From Euonymus europaeus (lineage: Eukaryota > Streptophyta > Magnoliopsida > Celastrales > Celastraceae): DNA of 64,000 bases. Positions 22,898 through 32,771 of this stretch are shown piece by piece (the first letter of the stretch is position 1; each line of letters opens with the position of its first letter). Position numbers and translations under genes: made by a program. The notes below the pieces were generated by a model that did not search any database, was not told where the DNA came from, and saw only the letters and a list, made by a program, of their open reading frames with translations. The stretch covers positions 10,540,001-10,604,000 of the forward strand of contig OY756960.1 in the NCBI GenBank assembly GCA_963580455.1. Reading direction: 5' to 3'.

Positions 22898-23181
22898 CGG
22901 TGCTGAGATGTGCTTGTTTCCGATATACTGGCTTCGTTATCAAGTTCAAATTTGCGTTGATAAAGCAATTGAAGTTTAGTCAGAAATATCTGAACTAGAG
23001 ATGAATTGTTGTTATGATTGAGAGCAGATAACTTTTCCAATTTTTTAATTAAAATTGGTTCCCAGAAATTGCAATATTCGAGATCACCAGTTTCAACAGG
23101 GAAATAATGATAGAAGTCAATAGATCTGATCTCTTTTAAGCAACCTTTCCAATATCGTTCTTCAACAGTATATCGATTCAT
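22891..23181 (-). CDS. sORF of copy D, 96 aa, unknown function
   Basis: I do not recognise this protein. It begins MNRYTVEERYWKGC, is rich in aromatic residues in the first half, has a Leu/Ile/Lys-rich and probably helical second half (about residues 42-78) and ends with a Ser/Thr-rich tail and two Arg. No signal peptide or membrane segment is seen. The frame is intact in five of six copies, in all of which it ends at the same splice-donor-like sequence, so it may be the 5' exon of a longer product. It lies in the transcript leader, upstream of the PBS and about 340 bp before ORF1. Alternatively it is a regulatory upstream ORF. Confidence 0.6.
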   Translation of the reverse strand: MNRYTVEERYWKGCLKEIRSIDFYHYFPVETGDLEYCNFWEPILIKKLEKLSALNHNNNSSLVQIFLTKLQLLYQRKFELDNEASISETSTSQHRR

Positions 23182-23694
23182 GAATATAATTCATAACAGC
23201 AGAGAAATCCTCTGGGCTTTATAACCACAGGCGGCAGAGCCGTCCGTTTGTGGCGCCGTTAAGGACGAGCAATTTATATAAACAGAGAAATCCTCTGGGC
23301 TTTATAACCACAGGCGGCAGAGCCGTCCGCTTGTGGCGCCGTTAAGGATGAACAAGAAATAACCAAGGAAGAAAAGAGACAAATTTCTGATGTACCAGAT
23401 CAACCAAGGTCGCAGGTACAGAGCTTACTTAGTGTTGGAGAATATACAAAGATTGAAGAATAAAAGCAAAGATTAAGGCAGAGAGAATACCAAGGCAAAC
23501 CAAAGCTTCTATTCCAAAATTTAGCACACCATACAATAAGGAGGAAGTCTCCTTAAATAAACCCAAGGAGGGGTACAAAAGTAAATGCGGGTACACAGTG
23601 GGCCCCATCGCCTAATTACTTATGATACCGACCTTGTGGAACCAGACAAAAAAAGATAAAAATATACAAGATTCCTGATAAGGATAACGGCATA
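23182..23694 (-). promoter_or_regulatory. Copy D intergenic promoter and leader start
   Basis: In viral sense the region carries a TATA-like TTTATTTAAGG at 23551-23561 and then a pyrimidine-rich stretch and the duplicated hairpins. It would drive the sORF and the truncated ORF1 of copy C. No coding sequence is visible. Confidence 0.5.
23198..23348 (-). repeat. Duplicated hairpin element, copy D
   Basis: Two direct units with a TATATAAA spacer (23273-23280). The unit nearer ORF2 has CCGCTTGTGG in place of CCGTTTGTGG, which changes one bulge base but not the outer stem. Confidence 0.8.
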
Positions 23695-24861
23695 TCATTT
23701 TTCTTTTTTAATAGACGCTGGGTCCATCATGTATGCCAGATGGATTGTACCATCGTTACTGTATTCAGACGTTTCAGATTCTGACATTGCGTCTCTGTCA
23801 TCTTCATCTTCTTGCGAGGAAACTTCTATTGGATCGTCTGGATCATTAGGATGAAGTTTCTTTTGATAAGCCATCTTTTTAGCTTTTATGATGAGATCAG
23901 ATTGAGAGACTTGTGGCATTTCTTCCTTTAATTTGAGTAGAATTTCAAGGAGGTCTTTTTCATCATAGAGACCTTCTAGAATTCCTTGAGGATTGGATTT
24001 GGATTGACTATCTTGGGCCGTCCCCAAACTTCGTAAGGCCTGGGCTTTGGAGATGTTATGGTATTCAAATGAAGCCCACCATCGATGGTTCAATTTGCGG
24101 ACCAGAGTGGGGAAATTATCATATATTATCAGGTCATACTGCCAGGCCCAAATCCATGGTATTTTGAAGTCTACAAGGAAGTAAAATAACTTCTCTGTTC
24201 GAGCAAAAGTATAACTCTTGAAATTAGGATGTTGTTTTAACAACGATGAGTAATACTTGAAGATTTCAGATAAATCATCTGGAAGGAAATTATCTTCCGG
24301 TCCAATTTGATCCCACCAGAGGAGAAACCATTTTGGACATTGATCCTTAAAATCATCGCTGATTTGGAAGAACCATGAGTGTTTACCCAGATTATTTTGA
24401 TAAAAGAATGCTTTGGACCATGCATCAATATAGTCCCAGTAATTATAAAATCTATAAGAGACACGACGCTCTATAAGAGGTCTATTCTTGTTTGGATCCC
24501 TACCAAAGTCCTCAAAGGATATGATTTTCTTTAGGATTGCTTTGGAATATGCTATTTGAGGTCCATTACCTCGTAAAGAATGATGGAAGGTTACTGAACC
24601 AGTTTCTTCAAGAATCTTTTCATAAAAGAACCTATTTTTGATTCCGTAAGTAGGAAAATGTTCATCATCAGGCATATATTGAATTGCCAATAAGTGTGGG
24701 CAGCTTTTAAACTGCTCATATTCAGTGTTTTCAACACAGATGATAGGAATAGAGAACCCTTTCTTTATATACTCGGTTTTGACCTTTTCAAGGCCTTTGC
24801 CCTTTAGATCTTTGTTAAAAGACCTTCTTCCTCCTCTGATGGTTCGGCTGGAACTGGCCAT
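23695..24861 (-). CDS. ORF2 of copy D, caulimovirid protein of unknown function
   Basis: This is the downstream ORF of the virus, 388 aa. No catalytic or binding motif of known function was recognised. The first 30 residues are basic (Arg and Lys clusters). The middle is rich in aromatic residues, with a WFLLWWDQIGP stretch at residues 178-188 and several other Trp. The C-terminal 40 residues are acidic and Ser-rich (EDEDDRDA). It overlaps the end of ORF1 by 58 bp. A position after RNase H, together with no recognised domain, fits ORF2 of Florendovirus. A role in translation reinitiation or inclusion-body formation, as for the last ORF of other caulimovirids, is only a guess. Confidence 0.85.
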   Translation of the reverse strand: MASSSRTIRGGRRSFNKDLKGKGLEKVKTEYIKKGFSIPIICVENTEYEQFKSCPHLLAIQYMPDDEHFPTYGIKNRFFYEKILEETGSVTFHHSLRGNGPQIAYSKAILKKIISFEDFGRDPNKNRPLIERRVSYRFYNYWDYIDAWSKAFFYQNNLGKHSWFFQISDDFKDQCPKWFLLWWDQIGPEDNFLPDDLSEIFKYYSSLLKQHPNFKSYTFARTEKLFYFLVDFKIPWIWAWQYDLIIYDNFPTLVRKLNHRWWASFEYHNISKAQALRSLGTAQDSQSKSNPQGILEGLYDEKDLLEILLKLKEEMPQVSQSDLIIKAKKMAYQKKLHPNDPDDPIEVSSQEDEDDRDAMSESETSEYSNDGTIHLAYMMDPASIKKEK

Positions 24862-27800
24862 TTGCCCTGCAAATATTCACGAGTAAGGAAGTCAGGCAAA
24901 TTGTTAGTTTCTCCTTTAATAAACTCAATATTGAAATCAAAAATTGCAAGTAGCGCTTGCCATCGTGCAAAAATCTGTTTAGAGGCCAGATTTTTAACAT
25001 CCTTTTCAAGGACATCTTTGGCTGCTTTACAGTCAATTCGTAATAAAAATTTCTGATTTAATAAATCATCTTGAAATTTAGTAATACAAAGAACAATTGA
25101 TAAAAGTTCCTTTTTAATGGTGGAATAATTCTTTTGAGCTGGTTTCCATAAACCAGAGGTAAATCGGACGAGTTGTTCTTTGCCTGTAGGAGTCTTTTGT
25201 TTGAGAATACCACCATACCCTTGTTCAGATGCATCGGTCTCGACTATTTTTAGATAGTCGGGATTAGGAATGGACAAGCAAGGAATTAATTTAATTCTAG
25301 ATTTAATAGCCTTAACTGCTTGAGTACACTGATGAGTCCAAGGGTCAGGCTCCTTTTTTAGCCTGCCAAAAAGTGGTTTGCAATCGTTGGCAAGATTTTT
25401 ATAAAAATCTGCAACATAGTTTAGGCAACCAAGAAACCTTTGTAATTGGGTTCTGTCTTTGAGTTCATCAGGGAATTTATCTCCAAAACTCAGGGCCCTG
25501 TCAATAGGGATGATAGATCCCTGGGTAATATTATGTCCAAGAAAACGGACATTAGTTTGAAATAATTTTATCTTTTTCAAAGATAAGACAAGTCCATTCT
25601 TTTTTATAGTTTCATAAAAAATGTGTAGATGTTTCCAATGCTGTGAAAGATCATAGGAATAGACAAGAACATCATCTATATAAACAATGATAAAATCAAC
25701 AAAGCAATTGAAAATATCATTCATGACATTCTGGAATTCAGAGGGAGCATTTTTTAACCCAAATGGCATAACATTCCATTCATAGTGGCCAAACGGGACA
25801 GTGAAGGCTGTTTTGTACCTATCCTTCTCTTCAATTTGGATTTGCCAGAATCCGCTCTTAAGATAAAATTTAGAGAAGATATTTGCTTTATAAAGACGAT
25901 TCAGTAAATCACGCTTATTAGGGATAGGATATCTAATCCATTGTAACACCTTATTAAGGGGTTTATAATTAATTACTAACCTTGGGGCTCCTCGTTCTAT
26001 TTTAGCTGCATTGTATACGTAAAAAGCAGAACAGCTCCACGGAGAGTAACTCTTGCGAATTAGCTTTTTATCTAAAAGCTGAGTGATTTCCTTTTGACAA
26101 TATTCGACCAGTTCCTTAGACATTTGGATTGGTCTCGCTTTGGTCGGGATGTTCTTTTCGCAGAAATCGGGCTCATATGGTAGTTTAACCATATGTTTCT
26201 TTCGTTCCCAAAAAGCTGAAGGAACTTCGCTGCATACTTCATGCTCAAGTTTGACTAAGAAAGAAGATATTTTCTCTTTCATGGTGGGGTGATTTACCTG
26301 TGTTTCTAATGATATAGAATTGATCTCTTCCTTGATGAATGCAATCTGTTGTTGTTTGAAGGAAGCAAAATTATGAAGCTGATTAATATATGCAACTTTT
26401 TTGGGAAAGGCAAACTTAAAAGTTACGGATTTTCCTTTTAAGACTGCATGGATTCCTTCATTATCAACCTGATAAGGTTCCAATAATGCTAAGAATGGAT
26501 TTCCTAGTATAATATTGGAATTTAAGTTTTTCACCAGAATAAACACAAGTTTAATACAAACCTGTTCATGGCAGACGTAGGCATCGGATAGTTTATATTT
26601 TATCTTAAGCTCCTTTTTATCTGCTGCAGTTAATACTTGTGATGTTTTTTCAAAATACTTGGAGGGTATTAACCCTTCACGTACACAATGTCGATCAGCG
26701 CCTGAGTCAATCAAGGCGAGAGTAGAAATATTGAGTTCATTATTAACAACCAAATTTACCTTAACATAATATTGCCGATTGGTGATTTCTTGAATTACCA
26801 TCATTTTGTTAAGGTAATCTTCATTAAGATCGGATTTTGATTCTTCAGAACTCATAATTGCCAAACCCTTCTGTTTTATATCCGGGTTGTCGATGCAGGG
26901 GTTTCCTTCTTGAACTTCGAGTGGGTCCGTTTCATGAAAACTTGGGGTAGACTGCAGAGGATTCTCAGAGTCTATAGAAGGAAAATTGAAGGAGGATGAT
27001 GCAGGTGTGGTAGTGTAATTAACTTCGGCCTGCAACTCTAGGATTTCTATCCTTTGTCTCAGAGATTTTACTTCTCCTTTTAGTGTATTTACTTCATGTT
27101 TTAAATCATGAATGGTAACAGGTATAGGAGCAGAGGTCCTAGAGAATACTTCTTTTAAAGTATAAGCTGGGGAGACGGCAACTTCTTTTGGATCGACCTT
27201 TGAGTCGGGTCTTTTCTCAGACTTTTGTATGGATAAAAGTTTTTCGAGTGCTTCCCTTTTCTCCTGGGGATCGGGAATGGAATCGAGAAGATCTAGAATG
27301 AAGCTCTCGTGCTGAGTGAGAACGTTAATAGAAAGACCATTCATTTGAATGATAGCTTTATAATAGTCGCATTCGCAGTCGTCTTTATCAGAAAGAGAAG
27401 AAGAATGATCATTATCTGATAAGAGAATACTACTAGAGTCAGATTTATCAGATGAATAATCTTCAGCTAAAATTTTTAAAAGATCAGCTTTATCGGATTC
27501 AGAAATTTCAAGGCTATTAATCTTGGTCTGAGCACGACAGGTATTTTGGTAATGACCTGTTTTGCCGCATTTCCAACACGTAGGTTGGCGCGTGCCACGC
27601 ATTTTATTAGTGCGGACTTTCTTGGTTCCCCATTTGGGAAAAGGCTTGCGTTCCTTTGTCGTTTTGCCTGGTGGACGAGTAGATTCATCATAACGTCGCG
27701 TCTTGTAACGTCGATTAGAATCCTTTCTAAAAGGTTTTTTGGATTTTTTAGTTGAATCCGGTTTAGGGAGAATGGTATTATAACCAAATTGACTGCAAAA

Positions 27801-30461
27801 CTGTCCAATTTCTTTCTTGCCAGAGAGATGTTGCTTTTTAAGCTGATTTCTCAATTTTATGTCATTACATAAATTAAGACCTTCACGAGTAACTTCAGAA
27901 ATTAATTTTCCAAAAGTGTAAGATGAAAGATCATAAGCACCACCATTGAGATTAGTGAGACGGGTTCGAACTCTAGTGGCGAATAAAGGTGGTAAACCTG
28001 CAAGGAATCTTTCTTTCCAGAAAACATGATTGGAATCTGGTCTGAGATGAACGCGAGAAAGGAAAACATCCTTATACCATTTAAAATGTGTTAAAGTGGG
28101 GCAGCGAAGGTTCATAAGTTGATCCTTGCTATTATCGCCCAAAAGATGAGAGTCACCTAGAAAATGATAGATGACCGTACAGATTAAGGTATAAACCGAA
28201 TCCGGCTTTCCTGTCTCAGATTTTATTGCACCTAATATTTCATTTCGTTGGTCCTGAGAGAGATAATTATCCCACCAGCCTTTAAGTTGTCCAGAAAAAC
28301 CCGCTGTAATAAACTGGGTAATTTGAGTGTCGATATTACCGCTTGCTTTACTAATAGTAGAAAACATCATGATGTTTTGTAAGGTCTGAATAATTTGATA
28401 ATCAGATTGACCATCAATATTCCATTCGTAAAGAGTCCTACTGCTGTACTGATTAGCGACATTAATGTAGTTTTCTTCAAATAGCAAATCAGCAGGAGTG
28501 GCTCGAGGATAATAGTTTCGAGATGGAGCTTTGCTAACAGGTCCCTGTATGGGAGAGATATTATCGGGACCATCACGAAATTGATTTTGAAGTTTTGCAA
28601 AATCAGAGTCATAATCAATTTCATCATCTGAGCTGGATGGGCTGGAATAAGCCTTGTGTTTAAGGACCGCTATAGATGGCTTAGAGGTGGATGGGTCAGT
28701 GATTTTAAGGTTTTGAACCTTAGAGATTAATTTGGTTAAAAACTCGTCAGAGTATTCATTGCCCAATTTATAATTTCCTGAAATTGGCTGAGGTGGCTTT
28801 ATTACGACAGGATCTATGGTTGGCTTCTCTTCCTTTTTCTGTTTTTGAAGAAATTCTTGATGAGAAGGAATGGGCCTTACAGTTGAAGGGGTAGTCTCAG
28901 AAATCGAGAGATGGTTCTCGATTCTGTCTAGTTGGTCAGCAATGGTCTTTAAATGAATATTTGTAAAATTACCATGTCTCTGGATATCACCAGAAAGAGG
29001 GTCAGTCTTTGATGGTTTTATAAAAGGCTGAGCGTCGATGTCACTAAAGAAGACATGCTTGGCAGGTGGATGAATAGACTCTACTGTTTCGCCAGATACC
29101 AACTTCCATTTGATCATGGGTTGCTGAGTAATGACAGAGATTGATTCTCGTTCCTGATATATTACGAACCATTGTTTGAAAGGCAGATTTTCACCAATAA
29201 GCTTAAGTTCTTCGTAATACGTTTTTCGAAAGAATATTAATTCTTCTTCGTTAAAATTCTTAACGTACCATTTACGAAAGGGCTTGTTATAGGGTTCCAT
29301 TAATTCTTTGCTCAAATAAGAGCAATCTGGAACAAAAGGTGCTTTGATCATGTTGATCTCGGGAATTTTGGGATCAAATTCTAATTCAGATGGTGTTGGC
29401 TCGTTGCCTTCATTGGATCCATTGGATCCTCCTTCTGAGGGAGATGGCACTGATGGGGTTTTATAAACAGGATGAGGGATATTGTTTGCAGATAAGGATA
29501 AACCCTTAACTGAGTCTGGAATGGAAGATGTACTATGTCGGGAAGAAGAAGATTTTATCTTCCTGTGGTCTGATCTTGACGGGGTTACCCTTAATTTTCG
29601 ATCAGAAGAGAAAAAGATCTCGACGTCTCCATTATCATGTTCAACAATTTGTTCCATTTTTCGAGGCTCAACTGGTTTAGTTGAAGAGGTGGATACTTCT
29701 TCCAAAAACCAATTTGAGGGCATGGATACATCTTTCCATTGAATGGACCCAGGAACTGCTAAATTAGCATTCGCATGATCAACTTGAAATAAAGCTGTGG
29801 ATCCCTTTTTTGAAAACCCAACTACGTTTGGGATCATAGTATTCATGGCTTTGAAACAGATTCGATAAATCACATTAATATTGCGGGATTCAGGCATCAT
29901 ATCATATCCGCTTGTTTTTATATTGAGTTGTAAAGCATGCTCAAGATTAGGGTCATCCAAGGACAAGGTCAGGTTAGGATAACAGTCAAAATAGACTGGT
30001 CCTTTGTAGAGGCTTGTCTCTACCATTCCTAAGAGTGAATCTGCAAAATTATAATGCCTGCTATCTCTTAAGCAAGCCAAAACGGAGGTGTTTAAACCTT
30101 CTCTTGTTAATGGTTTTAGGGCAATTTGAACTAACCCTATGTGCAGATAATTATATTTTCTCAAAATTTCTTTTGCTATTAATTTTAAAGGCAAAAGTGG
30201 TATCACCTCGTTTTCAGATTGAATTCCTTTAGCATGTTCCACTGTTTTTACAACAAAAGAAGTTTTTAAAGAAAAAGATCCTTTGTGATAAACCTGGGAT
30301 GGCTCGACCTTTGGAATCGTCCATTTGTTTAAAACTTCATCAACATTAGAAAAAACTAACTCTTCAATGTTTTTTCTAGAAATAACCGATGCGTGGGATG
30401 AAGGAGAAGAGCTAGAACTTTCAGAGTTCCTTTTGCTCAGGCTTCGGATTATGGATGCCAT
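24804..30461 (-). CDS. ORF1 polyprotein of copy D (MP-coat-PR-RT-RNase H), RT motif A altered
   Basis: Open for 1885 codons, the only undisrupted ORF1 here. In order: Ser-rich N-terminus; 30K-type movement-protein-like region (about 35-260); linker; coat region (about 590-900) with a Lys/Arg-rich tract; CCHC knuckle CWKCGKTGHYQNTC (962-975); acidic Ser/Asp-rich stretch; predicted coiled coil (about 1105-1135); aspartic protease with Asp-1252 in DSGA; reverse transcriptase with YIDD at 1594-1597; RNase H with Asp-1743. In RT motif A, residue 1533 (codon 25863-25865) is Tyr where copies A, B and F have Asp. This Asp binds catalytic metal in retroelement RTs, so RT activity is expected to be lost. 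Glu to Lys occurs in the NAAKIERG stretch. The ATG is preceded by an in-frame stop and follows a TCTAAA context. Confidence 0.93.
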   Translation of the reverse strand: MASIIRSLSKRNSESSSSSPSSHASVISRKNIEELVFSNVDEVLNKWTIPKVEPSQVYHKGSFSLKTSFVVKTVEHAKGIQSENEVIPLLPLKLIAKEILRKYNYLHIGLVQIALKPLTREGLNTSVLACLRDSRHYNFADSLLGMVETSLYKGPVYFDCYPNLTLSLDDPNLEHALQLNIKTSGYDMMPESRNINVIYRICFKAMNTMIPNVVGFSKKGSTALFQVDHANANLAVPGSIQWKDVSMPSNWFLEEVSTSSTKPVEPRKMEQIVEHDNGDVEIFFSSDRKLRVTPSRSDHRKIKSSSSRHSTSSIPDSVKGLSLSANNIPHPVYKTPSVPSPSEGGSNGSNEGNEPTPSELEFDPKIPEINMIKAPFVPDCSYLSKELMEPYNKPFRKWYVKNFNEEELIFFRKTYYEELKLIGENLPFKQWFVIYQERESISVITQQPMIKWKLVSGETVESIHPPAKHVFFSDIDAQPFIKPSKTDPLSGDIQRHGNFTNIHLKTIADQLDRIENHLSISETTPSTVRPIPSHQEFLQKQKKEEKPTIDPVVIKPPQPISGNYKLGNEYSDEFLTKLISKVQNLKITDPSTSKPSIAVLKHKAYSSPSSSDDEIDYDSDFAKLQNQFRDGPDNISPIQGPVSKAPSRNYYPRATPADLLFEENYINVANQYSSRTLYEWNIDGQSDYQIIQTLQNIMMFSTISKASGNIDTQITQFITAGFSGQLKGWWDNYLSQDQRNEILGAIKSETGKPDSVYTLICTVIYHFLGDSHLLGDNSKDQLMNLRCPTLTHFKWYKDVFLSRVHLRPDSNHVFWKERFLAGLPPLFATRVRTRLTNLNGGAYDLSSYTFGKLISEVTREGLNLCNDIKLRNQLKKQHLSGKKEIGQFCSQFGYNTILPKPDSTKKSKKPFRKDSNRRYKTRRYDESTRPPGKTTKERKPFPKWGTKKVRTNKMRGTRQPTCWKCGKTGHYQNTCRAQTKINSLEISESDKADLLKILAEDYSSDKSDSSSILLSDNDHSSSLSDKDDCECDYYKAIIQMNGLSINVLTQHESFILDLLDSIPDPQEKREALEKLLSIQKSEKRPDSKVDPKEVAVSPAYTLKEVFSRTSAPIPVTIHDLKHEVNTLKGEVKSLRQRIEILELQAEVNYTTTPASSSFNFPSIDSENPLQSTPSFHETDPLEVQEGNPCIDNPDIKQKGLAIMSSEESKSDLNEDYLNKMMVIQEITNRQYYVKVNLVVNNELNISTLALIDSGADRHCVREGLIPSKYFEKTSQVLTAADKKELKIKYKLSDAYVCHEQVCIKLVFILVKNLNSNIILGNPFLALLEPYQVDNEGIHAVLKGKSVTFKFAFPKKVAYINQLHNFASFKQQQIAFIKEEINSISLETQVNHPTMKEKISSFLVKLEHEVCSEVPSAFWERKKHMVKLPYEPDFCEKNIPTKARPIQMSKELVEYCQKEITQLLDKKLIRKSYSPWSCSAFYVYNAAKIERGAPRLVINYKPLNKVLQWIRYPIPNKRDLLNRLYKANIFSKFYLKSGFWQIQIEEKDRYKTAFTVPFGHYEWNVMPFGLKNAPSEFQNVMNDIFNCFVDFIIVYIDDVLVYSYDLSQHWKHLHIFYETIKKNGLVLSLKKIKLFQTNVRFLGHNITQGSIIPIDRALSFGDKFPDELKDRTQLQRFLGCLNYVADFYKNLANDCKPLFGRLKKEPDPWTHQCTQAVKAIKSRIKLIPCLSIPNPDYLKIVETDASEQGYGGILKQKTPTGKEQLVRFTSGLWKPAQKNYSTIKKELLSIVLCITKFQDDLLNQKFLLRIDCKAAKDVLEKDVKNLASKQIFARWQALLAIFDFNIEFIKGETNNLPDFLTREYLQGKWPVPAEPSEEEEGLLTKI

Positions 30462-30616
30462 TTTAGAGGGAGTTTAAAGTCTACCGTATGACTTTTGGAA
30501 GTGTTTGTCGACAGGACTTTTACAGCGATCACAAACGGCCTAACGCTCTCACAGCTTAACGGCCTAAACAGATCAAGCTAACCTGGAATACTTCACTCAA
30601 CCTCTCCGGGGGTTTG
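30462..30616 (-). other. Copy D leader between PBS and ORF1
   Basis: Untranslated leader of about 155 bp. It contains a TATTCCAG acceptor-like site, but reading on from it meets stops before the ORF1 ATG. No gene is visible. Confidence 0.7.
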
Positions 30617-30628
30617 GCTCCGATACCA
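30617..30628 (-). other. PBS shared by copies D and E
   Basis: TGGTATCGGAGC in viral sense, followed by CAAACCC. This is the undisturbed internal form of the site, with no filler, so the D/E join looks like normal tandem viral sequence. Confidence 0.85.
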
Positions 30629-30800
30629 AAAGACACAAAACAGAAGAAACAAAGAGAAGTAGCATAACAAAAGAATGGTATAACCAGAAAAGTGCAGGAA
30701 TAGCGCGATATAACAATATGCAAAGCAGACAGAAACAATATAGGTCAATTATCATGAAGGCTCAGTACTGGAGCACTTGGATCTCAGATGAGTAGAAGAC
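30629..30800 (-). other. Copy E leader between sORF and PBS
   Basis: Untranslated, colinear with the other copies, with the usual pyrimidine-rich run before the PBS. No gene is visible. Confidence 0.7.
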
Positions 30801-31091
30801 TCACCTGCGGTGCTGAGATGTGCTTGTTTCCGATATACTGGCTTCGTTATCAAGTTCAAATTTGCGTTGATAAAGCAATTGAAGTTTAGTCAGAAATATC
30901 TGAACTAGAGATGAATTGTTGTTATGATTGAGAGCAGATAACTTTTCCAATTTTTTAATTAAAATTGGTTCCCAGAAATTGCAATATTCGAGATCACCAG
31001 TTTTAACAGGGAAATAATGATAGGAGTCAATAGATCTGATCTCTTTTAAGCAACCTTTCCAATATCGTTCTTCAACAGTATATAGATTCAT
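30801..31091 (-). CDS. sORF of copy E, 96 aa, unknown function
   Basis: Open. It differs from copy D at Leu-3 (for Arg), Ser for Phe near residue 22 and Lys for Glu at about residue 30. The splice-donor-like end at 30799-30807 is kept. It would lie in the leader of any transcript reaching ORF1 of copy D. Confidence 0.6.
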   Translation of the reverse strand: MNLYTVEERYWKGCLKEIRSIDSYHYFPVKTGDLEYCNFWEPILIKKLEKLSALNHNNNSSLVQIFLTKLQLLYQRKFELDNEASISETSTSQHRR

Positions 31092-31604
31092 GAATATAAT
31101 TCATAACAGCAGAGAAATCCTCTGGGCTTTATAACCACAGGCGGCAGAGCCGTCCGTTTGTGGCGCCGTTAAGGACGAGCAATTTATATAAACAGAGAAA
31201 TCCTCTGGGCTTTATAACCACAGGCGGCAGAGCCGTCCGTTTGTGGCGCCGTTAAGGATGAACAAGAAAAAACCAAGGAAGAAAAGAGACAAATTTCTGA
31301 TGTACCAGATCAACCAAGGTCGCAGGTACAGAGCATACTTAGTGTTGGAGAATATACAAAGATTGAAGAATAAAAGCAAAGATCAAGGCAGAGAGAATAC
31401 CAAGGCAAACCAAAGCTTCTATTCCAAAATTTAGCACACCATACAATAAGGAGGAAGTCTCCATAAATAAACCCAAGGAGGGGTACAAAAGTAAATGCGG
31501 GTACACAGTGGGCCCCATCGCCTAATTACTTATGATACCGACCTTGTGGAACCAGACAAAAAAAGATAAAAATATACAAGATTCCTGATAAGGATAACGG
31601 CATA
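31092..31604 (-). promoter_or_regulatory. Copy E intergenic promoter region, upstream of copy D
   Basis: This region is the natural promoter position for a genome-length transcript of copy D. The TATA-like site at 31461-31471 has a T to A change in viral sense (TTTATTTATGG), unlike all other copies. The rest is conserved. Confidence 0.5.
31108..31258 (-). repeat. Duplicated hairpin element, copy E
   Basis: Two direct units, 83-bp period, matching the unmutated form of the element. The stem-loop arms are intact in both units. Confidence 0.8.
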
Positions 31605-32771
31605 TCATTTTTCTTTTTTAATAGACGCTGGGTCCATCATGTATGCCAGATGGATTGTACCATCGTTACTGTATTCAGACGTTTCAGATTCTGACATTGC
31701 GTCTCTGTCATCTTCATCTTCTTGCGAGGAAACTTCTATTGGATCGTCTGGATCATTAGGATGAAGTTTCTTTTGATAAGCCATCTTTTTAGCTTTTGTG
31801 ATGAGATCAGATTGAGAGACTTGTGGCATTTCTTCCTTTAATTTGAGTAGAATTTCAAGGAGGTCTTTTTCATCATAGAGACCTTCTAGAATTCCTTGAG
31901 GATTGGATTTGGATTGACTATCTTGGGCCGTCCCCAAACTTCGTAAGACCTGGGCTTTGGAGATGTTATGGTATTCAAATGAAGCCCACCATCGATGGTT
32001 CAATTTGCGGACCAGAGTGGGTAAATTATCATATATTATCAGGTCATACTGCCAGGCCCAAATCCATGGTATTTTGAAGTCTACAAGGAAGTAAAATAAC
32101 TTCTCTGTTCGAGCAAAAGTATAACTCTTGAAATTAGGATGTTGTTTTAACAACGATGAGTAATACTTGAAGATTTCAGATAAATCATCTGGAAGGAAAT
32201 TATCTTCCGGTCCAATTTGATCCCACCAGAGGAGAAACCATTTTGGACATTGATCCTTAAAATCATCGCTGATTTGGAAGAACCATGAGTGTTTACCCAG
32301 ATTATTTTGATAAAAGAATGCTTTGGACCATGCATCAATATAGTCCCAGTAATTATAAAATCTATAAGAGACACGACGCTCTATAAGAGGTCTATTCTTG
32401 TTTGGATCCCTACCAAAGTCCTCAAAGGATATGATTTTCTTTAGGATTGCTTTGGAATATGCTATTTGAGGTCCATTACCTCGTAAAGAATGATGGAAGG
32501 TTACTGAACCAGTTTCTTCAAGAATCTTTTCATAAAAGAACCTATTTTTGATTCCGTAAGTAGGAAAATGTTCATCATCAGGCATATATTGAATTGCCAA
32601 TAAGTGTGGGCAGCTTTTAAACTGCTCATATTCAGTGTTTTCAACACAGATGATAGGAATAGAGAACCCTTTCTTTATATACTCGGTTTTGACCTTTTCA
32701 AGGCCTTTGCCCTTTAGATCTTTGTTAAAAGACCTTCTTCCTCCTCTGATGGTTCGGCTGGAACTGGCCAT
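31605..32771 (-). CDS. ORF2 of copy E, unknown function
   Basis: Open for 388 codons. It differs from copy D by Leu for Phe in the DNLPTLV stretch, Thr for Ile in DLITKAKK and the same Val/Ala site as B. It overlaps ORF1 by 58 bp. Confidence 0.82.
   Translation of the reverse strand: MASSSRTIRGGRRSFNKDLKGKGLEKVKTEYIKKGFSIPIICVENTEYEQFKSCPHLLAIQYMPDDEHFPTYGIKNRFFYEKILEETGSVTFHHSLRGNGPQIAYSKAILKKIISFEDFGRDPNKNRPLIERRVSYRFYNYWDYIDAWSKAFFYQNNLGKHSWFFQISDDFKDQCPKWFLLWWDQIGPEDNFLPDDLSEIFKYYSSLLKQHPNFKSYTFARTEKLFYFLVDFKIPWIWAWQYDLIIYDNLPTLVRKLNHRWWASFEYHNISKAQVLRSLGTAQDSQSKSNPQGILEGLYDEKDLLEILLKLKEEMPQVSQSDLITKAKKMAYQKKLHPNDPDDPIEVSSQEDEDDRDAMSESETSEYSNDGTIHLAYMMDPASIKKEK

Larger units (their letters stand above)
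22707..30628 (-). mobile_element. Viral copy D, complete genome length
   Basis: It spans PBS to PBS (22707 and 30617), 7910 bp, and serves as the reference copy. With the promoter region of copy E upstream on the same strand, it has an intergenic region on both sides and so the terminal redundancy of a caulimovirid transcript. ORF1, ORF2 and sORF are all open, but RT motif A is altered. Confidence 0.93.

Noticed and set aside
31243..31434. A 63-aa Lys-rich plus-strand ORF in the intergenic region of copy E
   Set aside because: It is antisense to the viral leader and promoter region and is broken in other copies.
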